The notes under the pieces were generated by a model, which saw only the letters and a list, made by a program, of their open reading frames with translations, was not told the origin of the DNA and ran no database searches. Of a DNA stretch of 64,000 nt, positions 33,835-43,240 are shown piece after piece (position 1 is the first letter of the stretch; each line of letters opens with the position of its first letter). Both the position numbers and the translations under genes were made by a program. The stretch comes from DLAJ01 sp023663615 (GTDB taxonomy: Bacteria; Bacillota; Clostridia; Lachnospirales; Lachnospiraceae), in the NCBI GenBank assembly GCA_023663615.1, contig JAMPHA010000001.1, positions 372,001 through 436,000 on the forward strand, given 5' to 3'.

Positions 33835-35175
33835 ATGAAAAAGAGCAAACTGTTATTGCTGACGGGGCTCCTTGGGCTTGCGCTTACGGCCTGTGGAGAC
33901 ACCAAAGAACCGGCGGATACATCTTCCGGCAGCAATCCGTTTTCCGCCACTAACGACACGTCTGTTTCGAACGATATGCAGGACGAACCGCAGACAACAG
34001 AGCCGCTTCCCGCTTCGCAGGTATATCTTTCCTCGGACGGGACTTATCAGGTGATTCTGCTGGAAAATCTTACTCAGTCAGACATGATATTTCAGGCAGG
34101 CTCCACCATGATGGAACTGGTGGGCGGTTCTGACCGGAGCAGCTTTTCCGCGCTCTCTCTTGGAAGCTCCAAATCAGCAATTCCGGGCAATCCCGACGAC
34201 GTGGAAAATCTGGAAGACTACGCGGATCATATTAACCATCTGATTTTTGACGGCTCCGGCGTGACAGTGACTTGGGATGAGACTGACGCGCCTTCCGCCG
34301 AAGGCGCCGACCAGTGTTACGCTCTGGAAGGCACGGCATGGAGCGGCGCGAGCCGTGGAGACGCCTATGGATATTATGCGAAGTCTGCGGACTGCTATTT
34401 TGCCATTATTATCATCGGAAATGATGAGGATGTGGAAGAGGCAAGACAGGTTCTTTCTTTGGAAATTCTGGACGGAACCGCAAGACAGGCGGGAACGAAA
34501 GACTTTATCAACAGCATGACTACCGTTCTGGATTCCATCAACGGAACTAATCTCAGAGAAACCTTTAAGATGCTGGCAGAGTCGGGCGCAGAAGAAAGCC
34601 AGCTTACATCGCTGGCATCTCAGGCGCGTCAGAGTCTGTCCGTCAGCTGGGGTGTGGAAAGCACCGACGACTTGATGGAAATGGCGGACTGGCTGATGAA
34701 TGAAGGACACAACCAGAATGCTTTGGCGTTTCTGCATGAATTTAACGGAACCAGCGAAACAGACCGCGATGCCTTTGATGCGAGACTACAGGAAGAGAAT
34801 CTGGATATGGGATCTTATGTCAGCCTGCTGGCAGCTTATGATGCGTGGTCCGCTTATGGCGAAGGCGCCATCGCCGCATGGGATTTAAGCCGGGTGGGAA
34901 CCATTATGAGTTTCGGCTATGCGGCAGGATACTGCACTTATGAAGAAGCAATGGATAAGATTCTGGAAGCGGCACAAAAAGCGCAGACCTTTTTTGGTTC
35001 CTGGCATGACTTTAACCGGAGCTATCTTTACGGATATTCCTATTGGGCGGAAGAATCTTTAGAGGATGCCGAAAGCAGCGCCGCGGCGCGTGCAGAGCTC
35101 ATCGACAGCATGGAATCCCAGTCCAACGGACCGTTCTCCATCGAATGGGATATGGACCTTCAAAGAGAATGGTAA
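33835..35175 (+). CDS. DUF1266 lipoprotein
   Basis: 446 residues from the ATG at 33835; the open frame upstream has no ribosome site. Lipoprotein signal with KKSKLLLLTGLLGLALTAC ending in the lipobox Cys near residue 20, then a Ser/Thr-rich linker. The middle is a beta-rich domain of unknown type (about 60-240). The C-terminal 190 residues match DUF1266: SVSWGVESTDDLMEMADWL, then EGHNQNALAFL, GAIAAWDLSRVGTIMSFGY and AGYCTYEEAMDKI. Probably anchored to the outer face of the membrane; function unknown. Confidence 0.82.
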   Translation: MKKSKLLLLTGLLGLALTACGDTKEPADTSSGSNPFSATNDTSVSNDMQDEPQTTEPLPASQVYLSSDGTYQVILLENLTQSDMIFQAGSTMMELVGGSDRSSFSALSLGSSKSAIPGNPDDVENLEDYADHINHLIFDGSGVTVTWDETDAPSAEGADQCYALEGTAWSGASRGDAYGYYAKSADCYFAIIIIGNDEDVEEARQVLSLEILDGTARQAGTKDFINSMTTVLDSINGTNLRETFKMLAESGAEESQLTSLASQARQSLSVSWGVESTDDLMEMADWLMNEGHNQNALAFLHEFNGTSETDRDAFDARLQEENLDMGSYVSLLAAYDAWSAYGEGAIAAWDLSRVGTIMSFGYAAGYCTYEEAMDKILEAAQKAQTFFGSWHDFNRSYLYGYSYWAEESLEDAESSAAARAELIDSMESQSNGPFSIEWDMDLQREW

Positions 35176-35192
35176 TTCCACACACGCAGGCG

Positions 35193-35226
35193 CGCCGCCG
35201 GAAATGTTCGATTTCCGGCGGCGTTT
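35193..35226 (+). terminator. Intrinsic terminator after the DUF1266 gene
   Basis: A perfect 13-bp GC-rich stem (CGCCGCCGGAAAT/ATTTCCGGCGGCG, five-base loop), followed by TTTG. Begins 18 bases after the stop. Confidence 0.85.
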
Positions 35227-35227
35227 G

Positions 35228-35271
35228 TTATTCATGACAATAGAATTCTCGCGAAGCGTGAATTCTATTGT
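35228..35271. repeat. Dispersed palindromic element, copy 2 (family B)
   Basis: TTATTCATGACAATAG followed by a perfect 11-bp stem CAATAGAATTC/GAATTCTATTG (35238-35248 with 35260-35270) with inner CGC/GCG around GAA. Near-identical to 26405-26449. As there, it directly follows a terminator hairpin. Confidence 0.88.
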
Positions 35272-35401
35272 TCCGGCGAACTTACTCTGCATATACCGGC
35301 ATTTACCCGGCCGATTCTTCCATCGGCTGTATTCCCCACATGTTCTTCCTCCGCTTTGACATTGCAGTCATCACCGTTTTCTTTTTTTCTCAAATTCTCT
35401 G

Positions 35402-38050
35402 TCAGGATGCATGCACCGGAAAGTTCAGGATCACTTTGAACAGATCCCCGTCTATCACAATCTCCAGCGAGCCGTGCATCACATTCATCAGGCTCTGCGC
35501 AATGGAAAGTCCCAGTCCGTTTCCCTCCGTTCCGCGCGAAGAGTCCCCTCGCACAAACCGCTCCGTCAGTTCCTCCGGCGAAATATTGAGCGGATATTCG
35601 GAAATGTTTTTCAGTTCCATGCAAAAGGTCGGCGTCGGCGTGCGGTACATGCTGAAGTAAACCCTTGTATGCGGCATCGCGTATTTATACAGATTATTGA
35701 ACAGGTTGGAAAGCACGCGCCACACATAGCGGCTGTCCCCGATAAAGGAATCGTCCGTCCCGTCCTCGGGCATGTTCAGCACAAGCGTCAGCTCTTTCTG
35801 CTGAAATTTTTCCTCATATTCCGCCGCGATCTGCTGTACAAGCTCCGCCGCGCTCATACGCACATTTTCGACCGATACGTTTCCGCTCGTGATCCGGCTT
35901 GCCTCGACCAAATCTTCCGTCAACTGCTTTAAGCGCGCGGACTTTTCATCCAGCACGGCAAGATACTGCTGCGCCTTCTCCGATTCCATTGGTTCTTTTT
36001 TTAACAGATCAACATAATTGATAATGGAGGTCAGCGGCGTGCGGATGTCATGGGACACATTGGCGATCAGCTCCGTCCGCATCCGCTCGTCTTTCATGGA
36101 TTTCTCGACTGCACGGGAGATCCCGCTGTCCATATCGTTGATAAGCTCCGCCGTCTTTTGATTCGCGCCGTGGAACCGCTCCGCCGCAAGCGCTTCCCCG
36201 CGGTTTCCCTGCACGGTCGCCTCCATATGCTTCCGCAAGACGTCCTGTTCCTTAAAGTACATCAGGACCGCTGCCCCGACCAACAGATCTGCGATCGCAA
36301 GCAGAACGACCAGCGGCGCCGCCCCGTCAACCCCGATCAGAATCCCGATTAGGTTCACAAACAGAAACAACAGATAGCCGACCACCCACTTCACTTTGCC
36401 GTCTACGGCTCTCACCAATTTCCCGATCCGGCCGCCGATCCAGACAAAAATCTTTTTCATCCAGCCGACAATCCAAAGCACCACTCTTTTGATCAGGCAG
36501 AGTGCGAACCGCAGCAGACTTTTCCGATAAAGCGTATGCTTTTTTAGCCGATTGACCAGTTCCAAATAGCAATAGAGTATCAGGGACGCGAGCACAAATA
36601 CGGAGATCACACTAACGGCAATGATCCCGCCTCCACACAGATAAATTCCGACGGAATTTCCAATCTCATAATAGGACCAGTACCACTCCGCGAGCTGCAG
36701 CATGAGTATGATCGGCAGCGCTGCGCACAAAACCAGCGCAACGATCGCAGCCAGCGGAATGATCGTAAACCAGCGGTCGATCAGCCTCGGCTTCTGCTGT
36801 GGCAGCTCCTGCGGTTCCTGCAGAGGTAACTCTCTGCCTTCCAGCATCGTCCTGCGCACAAAGGCGGTCACAAAAAGGACGAATCCGATAAGGAACGCCG
36901 CGATCACACCTGCCGCCACATTCTTGACCACCTGATACCATTCCCCCATACGCCATAAAGAGTCATGCCGCGTAAAATCCGCGTCCAACACCAGATAAAG
37001 CCGTTCCCCCTCACGCAGTCCGAGCGCCCTGCAAAGTGCCTCTTCGTTAAAAGAAATATCCGTCTTTCCGGTATGAATCGTGCCGGTCCCGTAATGGTGC
37101 ACAATCCCATATTCTTTTTGTGCTACATGATCGTAAAGCGCCGCATTGATCTCTGTCACACTGCCTGTACGCACTCCCGTATAGTCGTCTATATCGCAGT
37201 AGATCAGACCGGCGGACGGGTTGACGCGGGCGAGCCCGATATTGCCCTCCTGTGCGTTCAGCCTTCCGTAGTTATCGTACATGCCGCGCACAAACCGGAT
37301 CAACCGTTCCAGATATTCCGTGTATACTGCCAGCGTATCCAGATCGTCCGCATGAACATACAGACTTCTGCCATCCGTCGGGAATACTTTTTCCGAATAG
37401 ACACATTCCTTCTGCGGATAATTCACCGCATATCCCGTATCCACGGAGGACATCAGGATCTGATTCAGTTCGTCCCATGAAGAAAACGCATCCGGGTCTT
37501 CTTCTTTTTTGGCAAGAACCGCGTCAAACTGCGGCCGGATAAGCCCGATTGTCTGAAACTCCCAGTCTTTCCAGTTAATCAGATCGCCGACCCGGTAGGT
37601 AATCCCCGTTTCCGCGGCACTGTCCCCATAAAGCATCGCCGCATACGCGAGGTCAATCGTTTTATTTTCGTCAAATACGCCGTCCGTCTCAAACAATGCC
37701 CGCGCGTGCGCCGCGCCCGCCAGCGTTTCCGCTTCCTCCATAAGCGTATCCTCAAACAGCCATGAGTCGGTATACGCAGGCGTCGTCATTGCCTCCTCGA
37801 TCACATTCCCGATCCCATAGGAGCATACTTCCTCATCCACATCCATGGTAATGACAAACAGCCATGCGCACACGATGCTGAGCACCATCAGCAGGAGTCC
37901 GAACATACATGCCGCATTCTGAAATTTCCTGCTGTTCCAAAGACCTGTTTTCTGCTTTTTCGTCTGTTTCTGATCTCTGTTTTCCGATGCCGTCCCTGTC
38001 TGCATTTCTATCTCATTTTTGGTCTGATCCCCCATGTTCTGCTCCTCCAT
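35402..38050 (-). CDS. Sensor histidine kinase with large N-terminal sensor and multiple membrane helices
   Basis: 882 residues from the ATG at 38050 (GGGAGG upstream); the frame runs on upstream into the regulator gene. One membrane helix near 45-65, an extracellular sensor of about 330 residues, then at least four helices (about 405-650). The kinase core shows the H box SHDIRTPLTSIINY, N box NLFNNLYKYA and G box EGNGLGLSIAQSL. The N box has Tyr where Ser/Ala is usual. Paired with the OmpR-type regulator 20 bases upstream; stimulus unknown. Confidence 0.88.
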   Translation of the reverse strand: MEEQNMGDQTKNEIEMQTGTASENRDQKQTKKQKTGLWNSRKFQNAACMFGLLLMVLSIVCAWLFVITMDVDEEVCSYGIGNVIEEAMTTPAYTDSWLFEDTLMEEAETLAGAAHARALFETDGVFDENKTIDLAYAAMLYGDSAAETGITYRVGDLINWKDWEFQTIGLIRPQFDAVLAKKEEDPDAFSSWDELNQILMSSVDTGYAVNYPQKECVYSEKVFPTDGRSLYVHADDLDTLAVYTEYLERLIRFVRGMYDNYGRLNAQEGNIGLARVNPSAGLIYCDIDDYTGVRTGSVTEINAALYDHVAQKEYGIVHHYGTGTIHTGKTDISFNEEALCRALGLREGERLYLVLDADFTRHDSLWRMGEWYQVVKNVAAGVIAAFLIGFVLFVTAFVRRTMLEGRELPLQEPQELPQQKPRLIDRWFTIIPLAAIVALVLCAALPIILMLQLAEWYWSYYEIGNSVGIYLCGGGIIAVSVISVFVLASLILYCYLELVNRLKKHTLYRKSLLRFALCLIKRVVLWIVGWMKKIFVWIGGRIGKLVRAVDGKVKWVVGYLLFLFVNLIGILIGVDGAAPLVVLLAIADLLVGAAVLMYFKEQDVLRKHMEATVQGNRGEALAAERFHGANQKTAELINDMDSGISRAVEKSMKDERMRTELIANVSHDIRTPLTSIINYVDLLKKEPMESEKAQQYLAVLDEKSARLKQLTEDLVEASRITSGNVSVENVRMSAAELVQQIAAEYEEKFQQKELTLVLNMPEDGTDDSFIGDSRYVWRVLSNLFNNLYKYAMPHTRVYFSMYRTPTPTFCMELKNISEYPLNISPEELTERFVRGDSSRGTEGNGLGLSIAQSLMNVMHGSLEIVIDGDLFKVILNFPVHAS

Positions 38051-38069
38051 ATGCTCATCCTCCCTGCAC

Positions 38070-38774
38070 TCATTGCTTCTCCATCTTGTAGCCGACGCCC
38101 CATACGACTTTGATATAGCGCGGCTCTTTGGGATTGATCTCGATTTTTTCACGCAGATGACGGATATGTACCGCAACCGTATTGTCCGAAGAAAAAGCAT
38201 CCTCTTTCCAGACCGTCTCATAAATCCTGGACGCGGAAAATACCACGCCCGGATTTTCCATGAGCAGTTTTAAGATCAGGAATTCCATCGGCGTTAACCG
38301 GATTTCTTCCCCGTCCACAAACACCTGCTTTTTCTCGTCGTCAAGCTCCAGCCCTCCGTTTTTGAGCCGCTTATCCGAGTTTTGCCCGCTCCCATGCTCC
38401 CCGCCTAACAGCGTATAGCGCCTGATCTGGGAGCGCACCCTTGCCAGAAGCTCCATCGGGCTGAAGGGTTTCGTCACATAGTCGTCCGCGCCGTGCGTTA
38501 ATCCCGCGATCTTATCCACATCCTCGGACTTGGCGGAAAGCATCAGCACCGGCACCGCCGAAATTTCCCGGATCTTCTTTAACGCCGCAATGCCGTCCAT
38601 CTTCGGCATCATCACGTCTAAGATCACAAGCTGGATGTCCCCGTTCTGCTGTACGAGTCTGACCGCCTCCGCTCCATTCTCCGCGCGCAGCGTCTCATAT
38701 CCCTCCTGCGTCAGATAGATTTCGATCGCGTCTACAATTGCTTTTTCATCATCACAGATCAATACACGGCTCAT
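38070..38774 (-). CDS. OmpR-family response regulator
   Basis: 234 residues. Receiver domain with acidic pair ICDDEKA and phospho-acceptor in LVILDVMMPKMDG, plus the conserved Lys in YVTKPFSPMELL. Winged-helix DNA-binding domain at the C terminus (LTPMEFLILKLLMENPG, VHIRHLREKIEI, YIKVVWGVGYKM). GGGGAGAG precedes the start. Partner of the histidine kinase that follows. A plausible promoter (TTGTTT, 16, TCTAAT) lies upstream but is weak. Confidence 0.93.
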   Translation of the reverse strand: MSRVLICDDEKAIVDAIEIYLTQEGYETLRAENGAEAVRLVQQNGDIQLVILDVMMPKMDGIAALKKIREISAVPVLMLSAKSEDVDKIAGLTHGADDYVTKPFSPMELLARVRSQIRRYTLLGGEHGSGQNSDKRLKNGGLELDDEKKQVFVDGEEIRLTPMEFLILKLLMENPGVVFSASRIYETVWKEDAFSSDNTVAVHIRHLREKIEINPKEPRYIKVVWGVGYKMEKQ

Positions 38775-38850
38775 TCTGCTCTCCCCTTTTCCTTATTAGA
38801 CCACACGATTTTTAAGAAACAAGAACGAAAAAACGAAAGAATTTATGAAG

Positions 38851-38889
38851 AAAAAAAAGAGCTTCCCTCTTTATAGAGTTCCGCTCTTT
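38851..38889 (-). terminator. Intrinsic terminator after pgeF (minus strand)
   Basis: Read on the minus strand: AAAGAGC (38889-38883), inner CTCTATAAAGAG, GCTCTTT (38862-38856), then a T run. It starts in the pgeF stop codon. Confidence 0.75.
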
Positions 38890-39800
38890 CAGAGCTTCGC
38901 GTCCTTTTTTATCATCATGAACGCACCGAGATTTCCGCGCTGTCCGTTGCTCGCCCGATGTGAAAACAGCAGCTTATGATTGCAGCAGGTACAGACGTCC
39001 GTTATAAAAATATGCTCCTTTGACACACCGGCATCCAGCAATAAGCGCTCGTTTGCGCGCCATAGATCAAGTTGATATTTACCGTCCGGTTTCCGATAAA
39101 GAATGGCGTTTTTTTCCTCCGCCTCCGCTTTCGAAACAGCGGCAGGGATCCTGAACATCTCCAGAAATACCTCCGCGACCTCCGCGCTCACCTCGTAACA
39201 GTCCCGGCAGATGGAAGGTCCGACCGCCGCAAAGCAGTCTTCCGGTCTTGTCCCGTAGACGTCGCGCATCCTGCCGAGCGCCGCCTGCGAGATCGACGCC
39301 GCCGTTCCGCGCCAGCCCGAATGTACAAGTCCGATCGCGCGATGCGCCGGATCCGCCAAAAGAATCGGAACGCAGTCTGCAAAAAAAGCGCAGAGCACGA
39401 TTCCCGGCGTATTGGTGATAAGCCCGTCAATCTGCTGAAAATCCCTCGGTCTGACAGCGCCTTTTCCCCGGTCGTCCTCCGTTACCACACGGACATTCGC
39501 GGTATGTGTCTGATCCGTAAACACCATATCCTCCACGGACACGCCCATGACTTTTGCCACACGCAAAAAATTCTCGTTCACATTGGCAGGCTCGTCGCCT
39601 CTCGCATAGGACAGATTCAGACTTTGCAGCGCGCCGCTGCTGACTCCGCCCATTCTCGTCGTAAACAGATGGGCTAAAAAATCAAGCTTTTCCAAATTCG
39701 GAAACGTGAGATACGGGAAATCCGCTTCCCCGACCTGTGCGTGATTGGCATGCACGCCGATACCATTTTCCGCACGGTTCTTTGTTCTAATCAGTTCCAT
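38889..39800 (-). CDS. pgeF: Polyphenol oxidase/LACC1 family purine nucleosidase-type protein (PgeF/YfiH)
   Basis: 303 residues. The family (YfiH/YlmD/LACC1) is a zinc-dependent enzyme with purine nucleoside phosphorylase and adenosine deaminase activity in some members, and peptidoglycan editing in E. coli. The three zinc ligands are visible: His in FTDQTHTANV, Cys in FFADCVPILL and His in IGLVHSGWRGTA. The C-terminal CTCCNHKLLFSHRASNGQRG is also conserved. About 50 residues longer at the N terminus than the shortest members. Confidence 0.9.
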   Translation of the reverse strand: MELIRTKNRAENGIGVHANHAQVGEADFPYLTFPNLEKLDFLAHLFTTRMGGVSSGALQSLNLSYARGDEPANVNENFLRVAKVMGVSVEDMVFTDQTHTANVRVVTEDDRGKGAVRPRDFQQIDGLITNTPGIVLCAFFADCVPILLADPAHRAIGLVHSGWRGTAASISQAALGRMRDVYGTRPEDCFAAVGPSICRDCYEVSAEVAEVFLEMFRIPAAVSKAEAEEKNAILYRKPDGKYQLDLWRANERLLLDAGVSKEHIFITDVCTCCNHKLLFSHRASNGQRGNLGAFMMIKKDAKL

Positions 39801-39874
39801 CTGTCACTCCTCTGAAATACGGTGCCGGAAAGTCCGTTATCCAAACGCCCGGCTCCGAATATATCCGCATACCG

Positions 39875-40240
39875 TCAGTATGCCCTGTGATCGAATGCAT
39901 TTTGAATCCAGCGCACCTGTGCGCCGAGAATCGCGACCACGTCATAACGGACACCGCGCGGCGCTTTTCTTACCATCTGTTCATGGGTGTAAAGATACCA
40001 TTCCGCCACCGCACAGATCGTCCGCTGTTTGGCAGGCGTCACCGCCTCCTCCGGGAAACCGCAGTCCGTCCCGGCACGGTACTTGACCTCCACAAACACC
40101 AGGTATCCCTCATGCAGAACGATCAGATCAACCTCGCCGCGGCGCGTCCGGTAATTGCGTTCCACGATCGTCACGCCGTTTTGCTCTAAATAATCGCAGG
40201 CGGCCGACTCCTGCTCTGCCCCGATTTGTCTTTTATTCAA
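39875..40240 (-). CDS. yraN: UPF0102/YraN nuclease-like protein
   Basis: 121 residues. Restriction-endonuclease-like fold: start MNKRQIGAEQESAACDYLEQ, then the core RRGEVDLIVLHEG and YLVFVEVKYR carry the Glu, Asp, Glu, Lys positions of PD-(D/E)XK enzymes. RNA/DNA target unknown in most species. Sits between pgeF and the FlhB-like gene, a common arrangement near rnhB and rbgA in Firmicutes. Confidence 0.92.
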   Translation of the reverse strand: MNKRQIGAEQESAACDYLEQNGVTIVERNYRTRRGEVDLIVLHEGYLVFVEVKYRAGTDCGFPEEAVTPAKQRTICAVAEWYLYTHEQMVRKAPRGVRYDVVAILGAQVRWIQNAFDHRAY

Positions 40241-40277
40241 GCGATTCCTCTTTTCTGTTATCTTTTGCTAAAATTCG

Positions 40278-40340
40278 GGTGTCAAAAACCCTGCTTATCA
40301 ACGTTACGCAGCAGATTGCATTGCAGGGCGTTTGACATCC
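40278..40340. repeat. Imperfect inverted repeat between yraN and the FlhB-like gene
   Basis: Arms GGTGTCAAAAACCCTGC (40278-40294) and GCAGGGCGTTTGACATCC (40323-40340) pair except for two bases, with a 28-base loop. No T run, so not a standard terminator. Confidence 0.7.
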
Positions 40341-40369
40341 AAATCTAGTTAGGCTATTGCGAAACGCAT

Positions 40370-40663
40370 TTAGATGTCTACGCCCTTCTTCTCCATCTTC
40401 GCCTTGATCTTATCCATGGCATCGACAAAAACAAGAATCTCCGCAACGACTTCATAGAGTTCGGGCGGAATCATTTCTCCGATCTCCAGCTTGGACAGCG
40501 TATCCGCGAGTTTAGAATCCTCATGAATCGGCACGTCGGCTTCTTTCGCCGTCTCTATGATTTTTTCCGCGACTCTGCCTTTTCCTGTCGCTATGATTTT
40601 GGGCGCTTCCTCATCGGGATTATACTCTAAAGCAACCGCGGTTTTCTGCTTTTTTTTCTCCAT
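40370..40663 (-). CDS. FlhB C-terminal-domain-like protein (YlqH/FlhX type)
   Basis: 97 residues from the ATG at 40663 (GGAGG upstream). Matches only the cytoplasmic domain of the export switch protein FlhB: TAVALEYNPDEEAPKIIATG, then VPIHEDSKLADTLSKLEIG and IPPELYEVVAEILVFV. The NPTH autocleavage site is missing; the homology begins right after where it would lie. Equivalent to Bacillus YlqH and the FlhX class, whose role is not settled. The genes downstream are yraN and pgeF. Confidence 0.86.
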   Translation of the reverse strand: MEKKKQKTAVALEYNPDEEAPKIIATGKGRVAEKIIETAKEADVPIHEDSKLADTLSKLEIGEMIPPELYEVVAEILVFVDAMDKIKAKMEKKGVDI

Positions 40664-40831
40664 CTGCCGAATCCTCCATACAAATCTGCCATGCTGCGTA
40701 CGATCAGTCTGCGCCGACGGGCATCCCTCCGCTTTGACCGAAAAGCCCCTTAAAACGGATGTCCGCATCCGCCGTAAGAGGCTTTTGTATCCTGCATCAA
40801 AATCCATGTGGAACGGTTCTTTTTGTACGAA

Positions 40832-43240
40832 TTACTTCATCACGATATTGACAATCCTGCCCGGCACATAAATCTCCTTGACGACGGTGCCTGTCAGTTT
40901 GTCCGCAAGCGCCTCACGCGCCTTTGCGAGCACGTCGTCCTTCGCGTCGTTCTTGCCGACTGCAAACGTTGCCCTCGTCTTTCCGTTAATCTGAAGCGCA
41001 ATCTCGACCGTGGACTCTTCCGTCTTTTTCTCATCGTACTGAGGCCATGACGCCTGATACAGCCTGCCGTCATATCCTTTCCGCTCCCAAAGTTCCTCGG
41101 TGATATGGGGCGCTACCGGATTTAAGAGCGTTAAGAGCGTCTGAAATTCTCCTTTTGTCACGGAGCCTTTTTTATAAAAATCATTGATGAGCGCCATCAT
41201 GGCGGCGATCGCCGTATTATATTTCAGGCTCTCAAAATCCATGCTGACCTTCTTGACCGTCTGATGCATTTTGGTCTCCAGATCCTTAGAGAAACCTTCT
41301 TCATCCGTTACCATATCCTGAAGCTTCCATACCCTCTCAAGGAAGCGGCGGCATCCTTTCACGCCGTCCTCCGACCAGCAGGCGCTCAACTCAAAGGCGC
41401 CGATGAACATTTCATAAGTTCTCAGCGTATCCGCCCCGTAGTCGCGCACAATATCGTCGGGATTGACGACATTGCCGCGGGACTTGCTCATCTTCTCCCC
41501 GTTCTCGCCGAGGATCATGCCGTGCGACGTTCTCTTTTGATAAGGCTCCTTACAGGAAACGACCTTTTCGTCATATAAGAACCGGTGCCAGAACCGGGAA
41601 TAAAGCAAATGCAGCGTCGTATGCTCCATACCGCCGTTGTACCAGTCCACCGGAAGCCAGTATTCCATTGCCTCCCTGCTTGCAAGCGCCTTGTCGTTCT
41701 TCGGATCGGTATAACGGATAAAATACCATGAAGATCCCGCCCACTGCGGCATCGTATCCGTCTCGCGCTTTGCCGGCCCTTGACAGCACGGACAAGTCGT
41801 GTTGACCCAATCGGTCATCGCTGCGAGCGGGGACTCGCCGTTATCGGTCGGCATATAGCTCTCCACCTCCGGCAATAACAGCGGCAGTTCGCTTTCATCA
41901 AGCGGCACATAACCGCATTTCTCACAATAAACAATCGGAATCGGCTCACCCCAGTAGCGCTGTCTGGAAAATACCCAGTCGCGCAGTTTGAAGTTCACCT
42001 TTGCGTTTCCGATTCCCTTTTCCTCCAAAAAGGCGATCATCTTTTCCTTTGCCTCGGCGACTTCCAATCCGTCAAGGAAGCCGGAATTGACAAGTCTTCC
42101 CGTGGCGACGTCGGTAAATACTTCCTCCTGCACGTTCCTGCCGCCCGCAACGACCTCGATGATCGGCAGATGGAATTTCTTGGCAAATTCCCAGTCGCGC
42201 TCGTCGTGCGCCGGCACTGCCATGATCGCGCCCGTTCCGTAGCTCATTAAGACATAATCGGAAATCCAGATCGGGATTTCCACGCCGTTGACAGGGTTGA
42301 CCGCCCGCAAGCCCTGAATCTCAACGCCCGTCTTTTCCTTTGCAAGCTCCGCGCGCTCAAAATCGGACTTTCTTGCCGCCGCTTCACGGTATGCGGCGAT
42401 CTCGTCCCAATTAGAAAGTTCATCTTTATATTTATCAATGAGCGGATGTTCCGGGGAAAGCACCATATAGGTCGCCCCGAACAGGGTATCGCATCTCGTC
42501 GTATAAATACGCAGCTTGTCCTCTTTTCCTTTGATGGAAAAATCAACCTCTGCGCCCATGGACTTGCCGATCCAGTTCTTCTGGGAAACCTTCACGCGCT
42601 CGATATAGTCCACATCATCCAGTCCGTCCAAAAGTTTCTGTGCATAGTCGGTGATCTTTAACATCCACTGGCTCTGCGCCTTGCGGATGACCGGCGCGCC
42701 GCAGCGCTCGCAGACGCCGTTTACGACCTCCTCATTGGCAAGTCCGACCTTGCAGGAGGTGCACCAGTTGATCGGCATTTCCGTCTTATAGGCAAGCCCC
42801 TTCTTAAAGAGCTGTAAAAAGATCCACTGCGTCCAGTGATAATATGCCGGATCGGTCGTATTGATCTCGCGGTTCCAGTCAAAGGAATAGCCGATCGCAT
42901 GAAGCTGATTCTTAAAACGCTCAACATTATTCTTTGTCACGATCTTCGGGTGAATCTGATTTTTGATCGCGTAATTCTCTGTCGGCAAGCCGAACGCGTC
43001 CCAGCCCATCGGGAATAAAACGTTATAGCCCTGCATTCTTCTTTTGCGGGCAACAATATCCATCGCCGTGTACGGACGCGGATGTCCGACATGCAGTCCC
43101 TGTCCCGAAGGATACGGAAACTCGACAAGCGCATAGTATTTCGGCTTGGAATAGTCCTCCGTCGCCGCAAACGCCTGCTCGTCATCCCAGATTTTCTGCC
43201 ATTTCTTTTCCACTACCTTGTGATTATATAATTCTGCCAT
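40832..43240 (-). CDS. leuS: Leucyl-tRNA synthetase
   Basis: 802 residues, typical length. Class I synthetase: HIGH motif in PSGQGLHVGHPRPYT, editing (CP1) domain with YTTRCDTLFGATYMVLSPEH and GTGAIMAVPAHDERD, zinc-type Cys pairs (CTSCKVGLANEEVVNGVCERC), KMSKS in GEKMSKSRGNVV and the C-terminal anticodon and LeuS-specific domains. The start at 43240 has a GGAGG-type site. A T-box-like core lies in the short leader. Confidence 0.97.
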   Translation of the reverse strand: MAELYNHKVVEKKWQKIWDDEQAFAATEDYSKPKYYALVEFPYPSGQGLHVGHPRPYTAMDIVARKRRMQGYNVLFPMGWDAFGLPTENYAIKNQIHPKIVTKNNVERFKNQLHAIGYSFDWNREINTTDPAYYHWTQWIFLQLFKKGLAYKTEMPINWCTSCKVGLANEEVVNGVCERCGAPVIRKAQSQWMLKITDYAQKLLDGLDDVDYIERVKVSQKNWIGKSMGAEVDFSIKGKEDKLRIYTTRCDTLFGATYMVLSPEHPLIDKYKDELSNWDEIAAYREAAARKSDFERAELAKEKTGVEIQGLRAVNPVNGVEIPIWISDYVLMSYGTGAIMAVPAHDERDWEFAKKFHLPIIEVVAGGRNVQEEVFTDVATGRLVNSGFLDGLEVAEAKEKMIAFLEEKGIGNAKVNFKLRDWVFSRQRYWGEPIPIVYCEKCGYVPLDESELPLLLPEVESYMPTDNGESPLAAMTDWVNTTCPCCQGPAKRETDTMPQWAGSSWYFIRYTDPKNDKALASREAMEYWLPVDWYNGGMEHTTLHLLYSRFWHRFLYDEKVVSCKEPYQKRTSHGMILGENGEKMSKSRGNVVNPDDIVRDYGADTLRTYEMFIGAFELSACWSEDGVKGCRRFLERVWKLQDMVTDEEGFSKDLETKMHQTVKKVSMDFESLKYNTAIAAMMALINDFYKKGSVTKGEFQTLLTLLNPVAPHITEELWERKGYDGRLYQASWPQYDEKKTEESTVEIALQINGKTRATFAVGKNDAKDDVLAKAREALADKLTGTVVKEIYVPGRIVNIVMK

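Noticed and set aside
38889..38912. Family A hairpin sequence at the pgeF end
   Set aside because: The shared CTTCGCGTCCTTTTTT run is short and codes the last residues; no double hairpin is formed.
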